A stretch of 64,000 nucleotides of DNA from Phascolarctos cinereus. Taxonomy: Eukaryota; Chordata; Mammalia; Diprotodontia; Phascolarctidae. Under the pieces are notes generated by a model. That model was given only the letters and a program-made list of their open reading frames with translations. It ran no database searches and was not told the origin of the DNA. Positions 36,561 through 46,299 of this stretch are shown in pieces. The translations under genes were made by a program, and so were the position numbers. Location of the stretch: contig NW_018344193.1 of NCBI RefSeq assembly GCF_002099425.1, positions 1,528,501 to 1,592,500 on the forward strand. The letters are read 5' to 3'. How positions within the stretch are numbered: position 1 is the stretch's first letter; each line of letters opens with the position of its first letter.

Positions 36561-36979
36561 TACTGCCTATAGGGCAAGTTAGATTTCTATACCTAACTGA
36601 TTATATTATGCCCTTCTTGAGCCAAATCTGATGAGAGTAAGGTTCAAACAATGCTCCCCCCCTTCTTTCCCTCTGCTGTAATAGGATTTTGTGTCTTTTC
36701 CTGTAATGTAATTTACCCTTGTCTGCCTCCTCCTTTCTCAGTACATTTTCTAAGATCAGATTGATCCACTTATTTGGATCCATTTAACCCACTTGATTAG
36801 ATTTTTTTTTATCATTACATCAAAGTCAACTAATATCCACCCTCTTTATGTATACTCCTTTAACAAGGTGTAATAACAATACAGTTCTCAAGGGTTGCAA
36901 GTCTCATATTCCCTTGTAGGGGTTTAAACAGCCCCCCCTTATTAACAACATATTGTATCCTTCTGTCCCATTTACCTTT

Positions 36980-38024
36980 TTAAGTCCTTCTTGAGTCCTG
37001 TACTTGAAGATCAAATTTTTTGTTGAGCTCTGGTCTTTTTATCAGGAAAGTTTGGAAGTCTCCTATTTCATTGAATATCCACCTCCTCCCTTGAAAAATG
37101 ATGCTCATTTTTGCTGGGTAATTGATCCTTGGCTGCATTCCAAGCTCCTTTGCCTTAGGAATATCATGTTCCATGCCCTGGTCTTTTAATGTAGAAGCTG
37201 CAAGGTCCTGTGTAATCCTGACTGTGGTTCCATGATATTTAAATTTTTCTTTCTGGCTGCTTGCAGCACCTTCTCTTTCATCTGGTAATTTTGGAATTTT
37301 GCTATTATATTCCTTGGTGTTGTCAATTTGGGATCTCTTTCAGGTGGTGATCGTGGATTCTTTCTATGGTTATTTTCCCTTCTGGTTCTAGGACTTCAGG
37401 GCAGTTTTCCTTTATGATTTCCTGAAAGATACTGTCCAGGCTCTTTTTTCATCATGATTTTCAGGTAGTCCAATAATTTTTAAATTGTCTCTCCTGAGTC
37501 GATTTTCCAGGTCGGTTGTTTTACTGATGAGGTATTTTACATTTTCATCATTTTTTCATTTTTTTGTTTCTGTTTGACTGATTCTTGCTCTCTCATAGAG
37601 AAATTAGTTTCCATTTGTCCAATTCTAGTTTTTAACAGATTGTTTTCTTCTGTTAGTTTTTGTACTTCCTTCTTCAACTGGCCAATTGTGTTTTTAGGGA
37701 CTTGTTTCTTCAGTGTACTCTTCTGTTAGTTTTTGTCCTTCCTTCTTCAATTGGCCAATTGTGTTTTTTAGGGACTTGTTTTCTTCAGTGTATTTTTTTT
37801 CCAATTGGCCAATTGTATTTTTGAAGGACTCTTCTACCTCTCTCATTTGACTATTAAAATCCTTCTTGAGCTCTTCTAAGAAGGCTTTTTGGGCTTCAGA
37901 CCAGTTCATATTCCCTTTTGTTGTTGCAGATGTGGGTTTGTTGACAATGTTGTCCTCTTCAGAATTTCTGTCTTGATCTTCACTCTTCTCATAATATGAA
38001 TCTATGGTACTTTTTTTTACTCAT
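36980..38024 (-). pseudogene. L1 ORF1, broken
   Basis: Start codon at 38024-38022. The run of A after ATGAGT differs by one base from the copy at 27214, which shifts the frame within the first codons. The coiled-coil part is readable at 37694-37909 (NWSEAQKAFLEELKKDFNSQ, then FKNTIGQLEKKYTEENKS and LKNTIGQLKKEGQKLTEE). The RRM remains near 37480 encode DNLKIIGLPENHD-like sequence. The C-terminal domain is at 36980-37174 (MEHDIPKAKELGMQPRINYP ... FDLQVQDSRRT). ORF1p is the RNA-binding trimer of L1. The number of coiled-coil units differs from the other copy. Confidence 0.88.
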
Positions 38025-38839
38025 GGTGTTTCTTTATTCCCTGGCCTTTTATTCCCTGGCTGGAACAGACTCTCCTGCTGGGGAACAGAGGGTACTGACC
38101 CAAGCTTCTTGTGTTGGGAGCCTAGGTCTTGGTCACTGGCTTTGCTGGGGGCCTCTTATGCTGGCAATTGGAGGCTGTAGGTTTCTGGCAGCTTACCTTG
38201 TTGGGCTGGAATCAGCAAGGCTGGAACTTTCAGGCAATTCTAGGTTGCCTGCTTTTCCTTTCCTTTAGCTTTCTTCAGCTCCTTTTAGATGGGTGCTGCA
38301 GGGTGTTTATCTGCCTGGGGCCCCTGCAGTGTTGTCTCCCTGCTAATGCACTGGAGATTCCTTTGCGTGAGTGCCGAGGCACCTGGTGGTTTTCTGAGCT
38401 GGTTTCCACCGGTTCCCCCCCCCACTGAGGCACTCGGAGGTCCAGGTGTTGGTGTTTGCCTGCTCCACCACCTGGGCTTCAGGATTTCTTCACAATTGGA
38501 GGCTGCAGGGCGTCAGCTCACCTGGTGTTGGGTTGCAATCAGCAAGGCTGGGGCTTTAGGAAGCCTTTAGGTTGTTTTCTTCACCTCCTTTCAGATGAAT
38601 GCCACACAAGGTACTTATCTGCCTGGGGCCCCTTATAGTTCTGCCTCCCTTATTTTTGCTGAGGTACTGGGAGACCTGTTTGCTGGGCTGCTGCACTGCT
38701 GCTCCCTGTCTTTCTTCTAGTTCAGGTGTTCTAGGGTTTTTTTTTCTGGGGTGATATTTTCTGGGTTTTCAGAGGTTGATAGGGGAGAGTGAGAGTGACT
38801 ACCATTTCACTCCGCCATCTTGGCTCCCGGAACGAACTC
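38025..38839 (-). promoter_or_regulatory. L1 5' UTR with two tandem units and a YY1-type site
   Basis: 815 bases ahead of ORF1, GC-richer than the flanks. Two related units about 308 bases apart can be aligned: each holds GGGGCCCCAGGCAGATAA, a CATCT(A/G)AAAGGAG-TGAAGAAA block, a CCAGCCTTGCTGATT...CAACCCAACA block and GCCTCCAATTG. The minus strand begins GGAGCCAAGATGGCGGAG (38812-38829), the CAAGATGGC word bound by YY1 in other mammalian L1 promoters. That YY1 works here is inference from other L1s. Being in sense with MYCBP2 it could in principle start chimeric RNA. Confidence 0.75.
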
Positions 38840-38851
38840 GAGAATTTTTTT

Positions 38852-39444
38852 ATTCATAAAGAAAATAAAGTAATGATTGCAGGATCAAAATTTTTATTTC
38901 AAAATAAAAGTATACCACTTTTGTATCAATTAATACCCAATAAAAAGAAAAATGAAAAAGTAATAAGTATTGAGTAAGACACAAACAGGAAAAACCCTTT
39001 ACCTCAGAAACACCTAAAGTATTGTTTTGTTTTTGCAAGTCTAGGAAAGGTATATGGGAAAAATTTTGTTGCTATAAAATACCCCAGTGTACAATGGGTT
39101 AGGTTATTCTGAAGAGCAGCCTACGTTCTGTGCATAGTAGTGCATAAAGCATTTCTTAAAATGTCACAGAAAGTCACACTATAGGTGCTTAATTTATCGC
39201 CTGACACCAGCAAAGTGATTTTATTATGCTAATGAAAAAGTCAACTGGAATATCATGATTACTTCACAGAATAGGACCACTTCCATAAAGTAAGTTAGGT
39301 AAATGCCACAAGGTTAGGTTAGAATGTTGACAAAACTGGGGGTAAGGGAGACAAAGAGACCTTTAGTGGGTTTTCCTTCACTAGCAGTCTTCAAAATATT
39401 ATCATAATCATTCCTGTCCAGAATATGTCATAATTATCCATATC
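38852..39444. other. Intron 2, no recognised repeat
   Basis: AT-rich unique-looking intron sequence right of the L1. No coding or RNA signal. Confidence 0.45.
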
Positions 39445-39700
39445 CTTTGAGGCAGTTAGATGAAACAATGGATAGAGCACAGGACCTGGAGTCAGACTTG
39501 AATTTAAATAGTGGCTTGGAAACTTTGTACCCATGTGACCCCGGTCAAGTCAATAAACCTGTTCTCAGTATCCCCATCTGTAAAATGGGGATAAAATAAT
39601 AGGACCTACCTTTCAGGATTGTTGTGAAAATCAAATGAGTTAATATTTGTAAAGTATTTCACAAACCTAAAGTACCATATAAACACTAGCTATGACAACG
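39445..39700 (+). repeat. tRNA-headed SINE with CORE-like 3' part
   Basis: GAGGCAGTTAGATGAAACAATGGATAGAGCACAGGACCTGGAGTCAG, GTGACCCCGGTCAAGTCAATAAACC, AAAATGGGGATAAAATAATAGGACC and CAAATGAGTTAATATTTGTAAAGTATTTCACAAACC are the full series of modules, moderately decayed. Confidence 0.8.
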
Positions 39701-40365
39701 ATGACGGCAAATGTGTTCCATATCTAGTCACATTTAGAAATATCTAGGTATTTAAAATGAAAACTACTTCTACAGATGAGTTTAGTAATTAATAAGCAGG
39801 TCATTAATTTCTTCTATTTCATTTTCAGTACAGGTTTTTTTAAATTGGAAAACAAGAAAAAATATTATTTTGTGTATTTATTATCAATACCTCCAACTCT
39901 TTCATAAATTCAGCCACTGTCTTTCTAGATTAGAATATGAATATAAGTCCCTTATATTATTTTAATATTTCAAAAATAACCACCAAATATCCAAGGTTGC
40001 ATTTCCTTGCAACTTATAGAATTAGAGTATTGCCTTTGACAATGAAAAGTTAAGAGACTTATTCTGGTTCACAGGGCCATACGTGTCAGAAGTAGATCCT
40101 GAATCCATGCTGTCACTGACTCTAGCTCTCTATGCATTACACTACATTGCTGATATTGTGTGTTTTTAACTTTCACAGACTGTTGAACTTCAAGTATAAA
40201 AACTTTACATTCAAATGTAGCAAGCAGTGCAATGACTCAATTCACTGTATTCTAAACCTACATTGCATTGGCAGTTTTTAATCCATGTATTTTATTTTAA
40301 CTTGGTTATTGGTGCTATAAATGTAATATATCCAATGACCAAATAAGCAGAAATACTAGTAGAGC
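39701..40365. other. Intron 2, mostly unassigned
   Basis: An antisense MIR-type remnant is visible at about 40020-40155 (GTTCACAGGGCCATACGTGTCAGAAGTAG, CTGTCACTGACTCTAGCTCTCTATGC). The remainder shows nothing I recognise. Confidence 0.45.
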
Positions 40366-40562
40366 TGGAGTTCCCAACGTGAGGTGCACAAACCCTCAAG
40401 GGGATGGTGGATAGATTTCAGATCTGTGAACTACCCTTTGGTTCTCTTTGTAATCTATGAATCTTATTTCATTCATTTAAAAACATTATTCTGAAAGGGG
40501 GTCTATCAGCTTCAGCAGACACCCAAAGGGGCCCATAACACAAAAAAAGATTAAGAATCCTT
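40366..40562. mobile_element. hAT-like short element, related to 16851-17020
   Basis: GGAGTTCCCAACGTGAGGTGCAC at left, ATTTAAAAACATTATTCTGAAAGGGGGTC in the middle and AAAAAGATTAAGAATCC at right. The interior and right end match the same family as 16851-17020; termini are worn. Confidence 0.5.
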
Positions 40563-40974
40563 CTACTAGAGTAACAAAATTTTATCAGTCTTGGCAAGTT
40601 CACTACACAGGAAATCAGAAGTTTCAGCTAAATCAAAAGATGGCATATAGGCTGTCCTTGGAGACACAGTTAGTTTTAGCACAGATCCAAAGAAAACAAA
40701 AAATACCATATGATGGAGTAGTCATCTCTTACTGCACTCCTCATGAGAAGTATCTGCAAAAAAGACCACCATGAACAGTTTATGTACCAATATCTACTTC
40801 AAAGGATGAAGAGGTAGGAAAATTTTTTTTCAGGAACTTGATAGAACTCTCTGAAATAAAACAGGGTACACTTTGAGTCCAGGTGACTTTAATACAAATA
40901 TGGAAAAGATGGGTAGAAGTCACACTGTATAAGAAGGGTCACACAAAAGGACTGAGAGAGGCCAAAGACTTCAT
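40563..40974. other. Intron 2, unassigned
   Basis: No confident repeat. 40720-40930 (GATGGAGTAGTCATCTCTTACTGCACTCC ...) feels like an old LINE coding fragment, but I cannot name a family. Confidence 0.35.
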
Positions 40975-41420
40975 CACCACAAAAAGAGCTGCTTCAAATA
41001 TTTTTATATCTTAAAGATCTTTTCCTATTTCTTTGATCTTTTAAGGGTACAGGCATAGTGGTGGTGGTTGTATCACTGGGTCAAAGTTAAATAACTTTAG
41101 CTCCATAGTTCCAAATTATGGTATATGAATGTTATAAAATACTTTTGTGCCACATAAGAAACAACAAAGGGGATGTTTTCAGAGAAACCTAGTAAAGCAG
41201 TACGAACTGATGCAGAGTGAAGTGACCCACACACTTCCCAACACAGAAGTGATAAACTCTCTGATACTCATTTCTGGATGCAGATAATGAGAATTTGTTA
41301 CACATTTATTTCAAGGACCTTTTTTTTGTTTTTTGTTTCCTATAGTGGGGGAAGAAGGTAAGAGGGAAAGAAGATAAATGCCTGTTATGAGCAAAATAAA
41401 ACATCTTGTATGGTATCACT
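40975..41420. repeat. Two opposed L1 3' fragments
   Basis: 40975-41095 (CACCACAAAAAGAGCTGCTTCAAATATTTTTATA, TATCACTGGGTCAAAG) is antisense L1 ORF2 3' sequence. 41110-41420 (GGTATATGAATGTTATAAAATACTTTTGTGCC, CAGAGAAACCTAGTAAAGCAGTACGAACTGATGCAGAGTGAAGTGA) is sense. They meet head to head near 41100. Confidence 0.7.
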
Positions 41421-41599
41421 GTTTCCCTGCCTTCTTTCCTGAAATGTTATGTACCATTTTGATACTATCATAGAGAAATTTATTAAGATTTATTACCAAA
41501 AACACCATCATTTTCTTAGTACTACATATTTTCTTAAGTACACATGGTAATATTTATAAAGTAGTTATAATTCTTTGCCACCAAAAAGAGAGCTGCTAT

Positions 41600-42460
41600 A
41601 AATATTCTTTTTTTTAAATAGGAACAGTTTATTTATTTACTTGTTTTTTAGTTTTCAATGTTCACTTTTATAAGGTTTGAATTTCAAATTTTTCCCCCTC
41701 CCTCCATACAGCCTCCCCAAATACAGCATGCAATATGATATAGGCTATACATGTACAATCATATTAAACATATTTCCACATTAGTCATGTTGTGAAAGAA
41801 GAATCAGAGCAAATGGTTTGAAAAACCACGAAAAAGAAAAAAAAGAGAGAAAATAGTATGCTTTGATCTGCATTCAGACTGCATAGTTCTTTCTCTGGCT
41901 GTGGATAGCATTTTCCATCATGAATCTTTTGGAATTGTCTTAGATCATTGTATTGCTGAGAAGAGCTAAGACTATCAAAGCTGCTCATTGCACAATGTTG
42001 CTGTTATTGTGTACAATGTTCTCCTGGTTCTTCTTACTTCACTCAGCATCAGTTCATATAAGTCTTTCCAGGTTTTTCTGAAATCTGCCTACTCATCATT
42101 TCTATGCTATAATTATTCTTGAACATATAGGCTCTTTCCTTTTTTCCCTGATCACCTTGGAAACAGACCTAATAGGGATATTGCTGGGCCAAAGGGTAGA
42201 CACAGTTTTATAACTCTTTGGGCATAATTCTAGATTGCCCTCCCAAATGGCTGGATCAGTTCTCAATTGCACCAACAGTGTCCCAATTTTTCCACATCCC
42301 CTCTGGCATTTGTCATTTTCCCCTTCTATCATTTTAGCCAATCTGATACGTATGAGATAGTACCTCAGAGTTGTTTTAATTTGTACTTCTCTAATCAAAA
42401 ATGATTTAGAGAATTTTTATATGACTATATATAGCTTTGATTTCATTGGGCTCTCGGTCT
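41600..42460 (-). repeat. L1 LINE 3' end, 5'-truncated
   Basis: 3' UTR (AATATGATATAGGCTATACATGTAC complement) followed by the ORF2 C-terminus, readable on the minus strand at 42102-42398: IREVQIKTTLRYYLIRIRLA ... CGKIGTLLVQLRTDPAIWEG. A different, older subfamily than the full-length copy. The 5' side stops at about 42460. Confidence 0.85.
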
Positions 42461-42786
42461 TTATTAAAGTAGAAATCCAATTTTGATAAATCAATTTTGT
42501 ACTATTTATTCTGTAATTCAGTTTTCAACACTACAATTAAAAAGATACTGAAGTAATTGAGAAAGACCTTTATCATGCAAAAAACAATATTTGTCTTATA
42601 TTGTTCCAAAAATATGGGGTCCAAGAAATGAGTACATTCAAGATAAATAACATATAAAAATACTAAAACCTACTGGTCTCAAAATTCTATCCTGTTATTA
42701 ACAGATTTGATGGTACATACAAAGTAGCAGGGAAGGCAGAACAAATAAAGCAATGGGCTTAAAATCAAGAAGACTAGATGGGTTTC
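42461..42786. other. Intron 2, unassigned
   Basis: No recognised repeat. It ends at the target duplication of the SINE at 42801. Confidence 0.4.
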
Positions 42787-42800
42787 AAATCTGCTTGATC

Positions 42801-42951
42801 TTTTTTTCTTTTTTTGGATAGGCAATGCGGTTAAGTGACTTGCCCAGGGTCATACAGCTAGTTAGTGTTCTGTGTCTGAGGCCAGATTTGAACTCAGGTC
42901 CTCCTGAATTCAGGGCCAGTGCTCTACCCACTGCGCCACCTAGCTGCCCCT
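42801..42951 (-). mobile_element. tRNA-headed SINE, antisense, with 14-bp target duplication
   Basis: Head at right (CACTGCGCCACCTAGCTGCCCC, complement of GGGGCAGCTAGGTGGCGCAGTG), core GGTTAAGTGACTTGCCCAGGGTCATACAGCTAG, poly(T) at left. AAATCTGCTTGATC at 42787-42800 and AAATCTTCTTGATC at 42952-42965 differ by one base. Confidence 0.93.
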
Positions 42952-43089
42952 AAATCTTCTTGATCTTAAGTAAACCACTTAACCTCTACGTGCCTAGGAC
43001 CATTACTTTTTTAGGACTAATCTACTATATGTCACTTCCAGGTTGTGTCTGCATAGATAGAGTTTCCATAACAAGGATTCTCTATGTTG

Positions 43090-43290
43090 ATGAAATTGTG
43101 GATGATGCAATCAACAGAGTACTGGACTTAGAGTCAGAAAGATTTGAGTTCATATCCTGCTTCAGACACTTAACAGCTAAGTCATTTAACTTCACAGTGT
43201 CTCAGTTTCCTAAACTATAAAACATGGAAGAAATCAGATTCAATGTCCTCCAAAGTCCCTTTAAGATCTAAATCTATGCTCCTATAACAC
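43090..43290 (+). repeat. MIR/CORE-type SINE
   Basis: CAATCAACAGAGTACTGGACTTAGAGTCAGAAAGATTTGAGTTC, TAAGTCATTTAACTTCACAGTGTCTCAGTTTCC and AAAGTCCCTTTAAGATCTAAATCTATGC are the sense-order MIR modules. Confidence 0.75.
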
Positions 43291-44629
43291 TATATAGTTA
43301 CATCAGAGGGCTTCTAAGGTCTCTTACAAGTCTAGTGATAAATTATATGCAAGATGTAATTGATAAATTGTGACAATGGCATATTTTAACACCACCATTA
43401 TTATTCCACAAGCAAATTTCATTTTAAAATTATTCAGTAATCTTTTAAATAAGTTATATAAAGATAAAACAAAGTTTCTCTAAAATTAAAATTGAAAATT
43501 AAAAGGTATGTGAATATATTACCTCTGTACAAAAGGTATTTAATATCTACAGAGCAGAGAAAGCTGTTAACCCCAGCTCAAAACCCTGAAAAATCTTTTT
43601 TTCTCTCCCACAAAGAACTGCTGCCATATCTGACCCTTAAATTTTATAATATGTACATGCTTACATGAAGATTATTTGCCTTAGCTATCTGCAATGCAAT
43701 CATCACTGAGCTGAGCTGTCTAAATGATTGTCATTGCTGCCATCAATTCATTCCTGTTTAAAAACAGAACCACTGAAGAAAACAGGAAACCTTCACGTTC
43801 CACCTGTTCCTTGGCCCTAACTGCTTTTTCCAGGGAAACAATAAGCTAAGAGAAGCTAAGGACTTGAAAAGAAGTTTGAAATTCATTTTGCCTACAGCCC
43901 TGATGATGGTTAGGAGGAAAACTCAGAATATTATATAATTGTGCGTACTTGGTACATACATTAAAAATAGTCCACACTTCTCTCTCTTACCCTAGAAAAA
44001 TGGAATGAGATATTTTTTGAAAAATTCAAGTGATACACAAAACTAGTTTAATATAACTTTCATTTCAAAGACACTTCCTATTTAAAATTATAATAGTTTC
44101 CTATGAGATTCTCCTAGAGTTGACCAAAATTGAAATGGGTTGCCTTACAGCAAACTCTCTACCAATGATCAGTCAATGAGAATGAAAGGGAATCTGAAAG
44201 GTATAGTGTAGAAAGGATTCCAGTAGATATTATTAAACTAATCACTTTCAAGAACCTTCATCTCTCTAAGGTCAACGCTAAATATACACAGGGGCCTGTA
44301 TTTTCTATCTCTGGAAATGAATATATAAATTAAAGTCCATAAATAAAATTTTGCTCTATTAACTAAATCATAGATTAATACTAAGTACAGTAGAAAAAGA
44401 ATAAATAGATAATTCTCAATTCCAAGAGAAGGAACACTAACACTAAATACTGAAAAATTTTCCTTTTGTGAAGTCATCAAAAGTCACAAAACTGCAGTTT
44501 TTGAAGTGACATGAATAGTAACATCATTAACACACTGCTGAAGAAAAACAATGTCATTACAGGGAGCATTCCTACTTTCTTTTGCCTGCAAATAGTTATA
44601 TTGAAAAGATGTAACATGATCATGTATAG
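43291..44629. other. Repeat-poor intron 2 segment near exon 2
   Basis: 1.3 kb with no repeat recognised, ending about 260 bases left of the exon 2 donor side. 43620-43960 has balanced composition and runs such as CTGCAATGCAATCATCACTGAGCTGAGCTG and GTCATTGCTGCCATCAATTC. It is a candidate for conserved intronic regulatory sequence (inference only). Confidence 0.4.
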
Positions 44630-44790
44630 TGTAGGGAAAGAATACTAAATTGTGATTCAGGAAACCTGGGTTCTAGTCCCAATTCTGTGACTATGTGACC
44701 TTGAATCACTTAACCTTTCTGTGATAGTGTTCTTATCTGTACACTGAGGTGATCACACTAATTTCTTTTCAGCACTAAGTCTTTTAAGTT
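44630..44790 (+). repeat. MIR-type SINE
   Basis: GAATACTAAATTGTGATTCAGGAAACCTGGGTTCTAGTCCC, CTATGTGACCTTGAATCACTTAACCTTTCTGTG and ATCTGTACACTGAGGTGATC are close to the MIR consensus. Confidence 0.8.
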
Positions 44791-44894
44791 TAGGAATGGC
44801 TCTTTACCTGTTTTTCCCCTATATTTTTATTTGTCTTTAAAAGTTTTTATGTCAAATAGAAATCTCAAGCTTATTTATATTGCCAATCATTTAC

Positions 44895-44970
44895 CTTGCT
44901 TCTTGTTTTCACTTTTGATTTAGTCTTCTGTTTCCTTTTCAGCTTTTTCTTATTTAAAATTTTCTTACTC
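44895..44970 (-). CDS. MYCBP2: MYCBP2 exon 2 (basic micro-exon)
   Basis: This 76-nt exon follows TTTTTCTTTAG and precedes GTAAATGA. One base completes an Arg codon from exon 1, then 25 codons read SKKILNKKKLKRKQKTKSKV and KTRSK. Fourteen of the 25 residues are Lys or Arg, so it resembles a nuclear-localisation or nucleic-acid/acidic-partner binding patch. Human MYCBP2 has the same segment with Asn at the first position and Ser/Thr exchange later, from memory. No start codon is expected here, because translation begins in an upstream exon outside the window. An alternative acceptor four bases downstream would break the frame, so the first AG was chosen. Confidence 0.93.
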
Positions 44971-45047
44971 CTAAAGAAAAAGAAAAAACATTTAGATTAA
45001 GATTTCCACTAAAAAACAGTCATTAAAAGTCACAAGAATATGACACA

Positions 45048-45193
45048 AGGGCAGCTAGATGGTGCAGTGGATAGAGCACTAGCCCTGGAGTTAGGAGGAC
45101 CTGAGTTAAAAACCTGGCCTCAGACACATAACACTAACTAGCTGTGTGACTCTGGGCAAGTCACTTAACCCCAATTGCCCCACCAAAAAAAAA
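45048..45193 (+). mobile_element. tRNA-headed SINE with short target duplication
   Basis: GGGCAGCTAGATGGTGCAGTGGATAGAGCACTAGCCCTGGAGTTAGGAGG, GTGTGACTCTGGGCAAGTCACTTAACCCCAATTGCCCCACC and an (A)10 tail. ATGACACA flanks it at 45040-45047 and 45194-45201. It lies only 70 bases upstream of exon 2 in gene orientation, inside intron 1. Confidence 0.9.
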
Positions 45194-45399
45194 ATGACAC
45201 AGATGCTAAATGAAAGTAAATTCTAATGTAATAATACCTTATATAGACCAAGATCTATTTATTTATAACACAAAATATATCACATAATCCATAAGTACAA
45301 AAACAAACATATGCATTTATATAGCTAAGGATGCAGAATTATAATAAATTACACTTTGTTAATATTTTTGTCAATTTAGATAATAAATTCATCAAATTT

Positions 45400-45655
45400 G
45401 TCAAACCCTTACAAGGTACAAAGTAACACATTAGGCACTGAGAAAAATACAAAGATAAGATGACACAGGCTCTGCCAATACAGATCACAATCTAGTAGAA
45501 GAAAGGAAAGCATGTTTGTAAATAATTTTAATACTACAAAATAGAAGATAAATATATAAGGGAAATATGGGAGTGTAGTGGGGGAGAAGACAGTATAATA
45601 AAAAAGAAGAGAGATCACCTCTGGCCAAAAGGATTAAACAAGGCTTCATACTACA
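45400..45655 (-). repeat. L2 LINE 3' fragment, antisense
   Basis: AGTAACACATTAGGCACTGAGAAAAATACAAAG, CAATCTAGTAGAAGAAAGG and AAAGGATTAAACAAGGCTTCATACTA follow the antisense L2 3' order. Decayed. Confidence 0.55.
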
Positions 45656-45764
45656 TAGAATCAATATGAGAAGATTGCAGGAGAAGCCAAACAGAAGAAA
45701 AACTGAGAAAAGTAGATAAGCGGAACAGGTTGGATAAGCCGCAATCAGAAACCACTGAACTCAG

Positions 45765-45918
45765 TAGCCTAAGAAATCCCAGAGCATAATCTTTTTGAGG
45801 AAGGACTCTTTTATTTGACAAAAACTGTTAGAAAAAAATGAAAAATAAGCAAAAAATAGATTCAAACTAGCATATAACACAAGTTCCAAATGAGTAAACA
45901 ACCTACATAAGAGATCAC

Positions 45919-45953
<35 letters not shown>

Positions 45954-46050
45954 TCTTAATGGAAGAAAAAGGGAGAAGGTAGTTTTTGCAGTTACAGTTG
46001 GGAGAGATTTCATTAGCCAAAAGGACAGAGATAATCCTAGAAAGAGAAAT
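45765..46050 (+). repeat. L1 ORF2 3' fragment containing a CA microsatellite
   Basis: AGGAAGGACTCTTTTATTTGACAAAAACTGTTAG and CAAACTAGCATATAACACAAGTTCCAAATGAGTAAACAAC, then ATTAGCCAAAAGGACAGAG resemble the C-terminal third of L1 ORF2 read in sense. A (CA)n tract (45918-45951) interrupts it. Confidence 0.5.
45918..45951. repeat. (CA)n microsatellite
   Basis: About 16 CA units, uninterrupted. Confidence 0.97.
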
Positions 46051-46059
46051 AAAATGGGT

Positions 46060-46265
46060 TAGCAGTATAGCATAAAGGAAAGAAAAATAACTCTGAAGTT
46101 GGAATATCTGAATTAAAATCTACATCTACTATTTGTGGGACCTGAGGCCTTCCACATTGAAAAATACATAGGCCTCAGTTTCTACATTTGAAAAATGAAG
46201 GGATTCAACTAGATAATCTCTGAAGTCTCTTATAGCTCTAGGTCTATGATTCTACTAATTTTTAA
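46060..46265 (+). repeat. MIR-type SINE
   Basis: CAGTATAGCATAAAGGAAAG ... TGAAGTTGGAATATCTGAATT, GGCCTCAGTTTCTACATTTGAAAAATGAAGGG and ATAATCTCTGAAGTCTCTTATAGCTCTAGGTCTATG are the sense MIR order. Confidence 0.75.
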
Positions 46266-46299
46266 CAACCATATAAAAGACTGCTACAAATCACTAATA

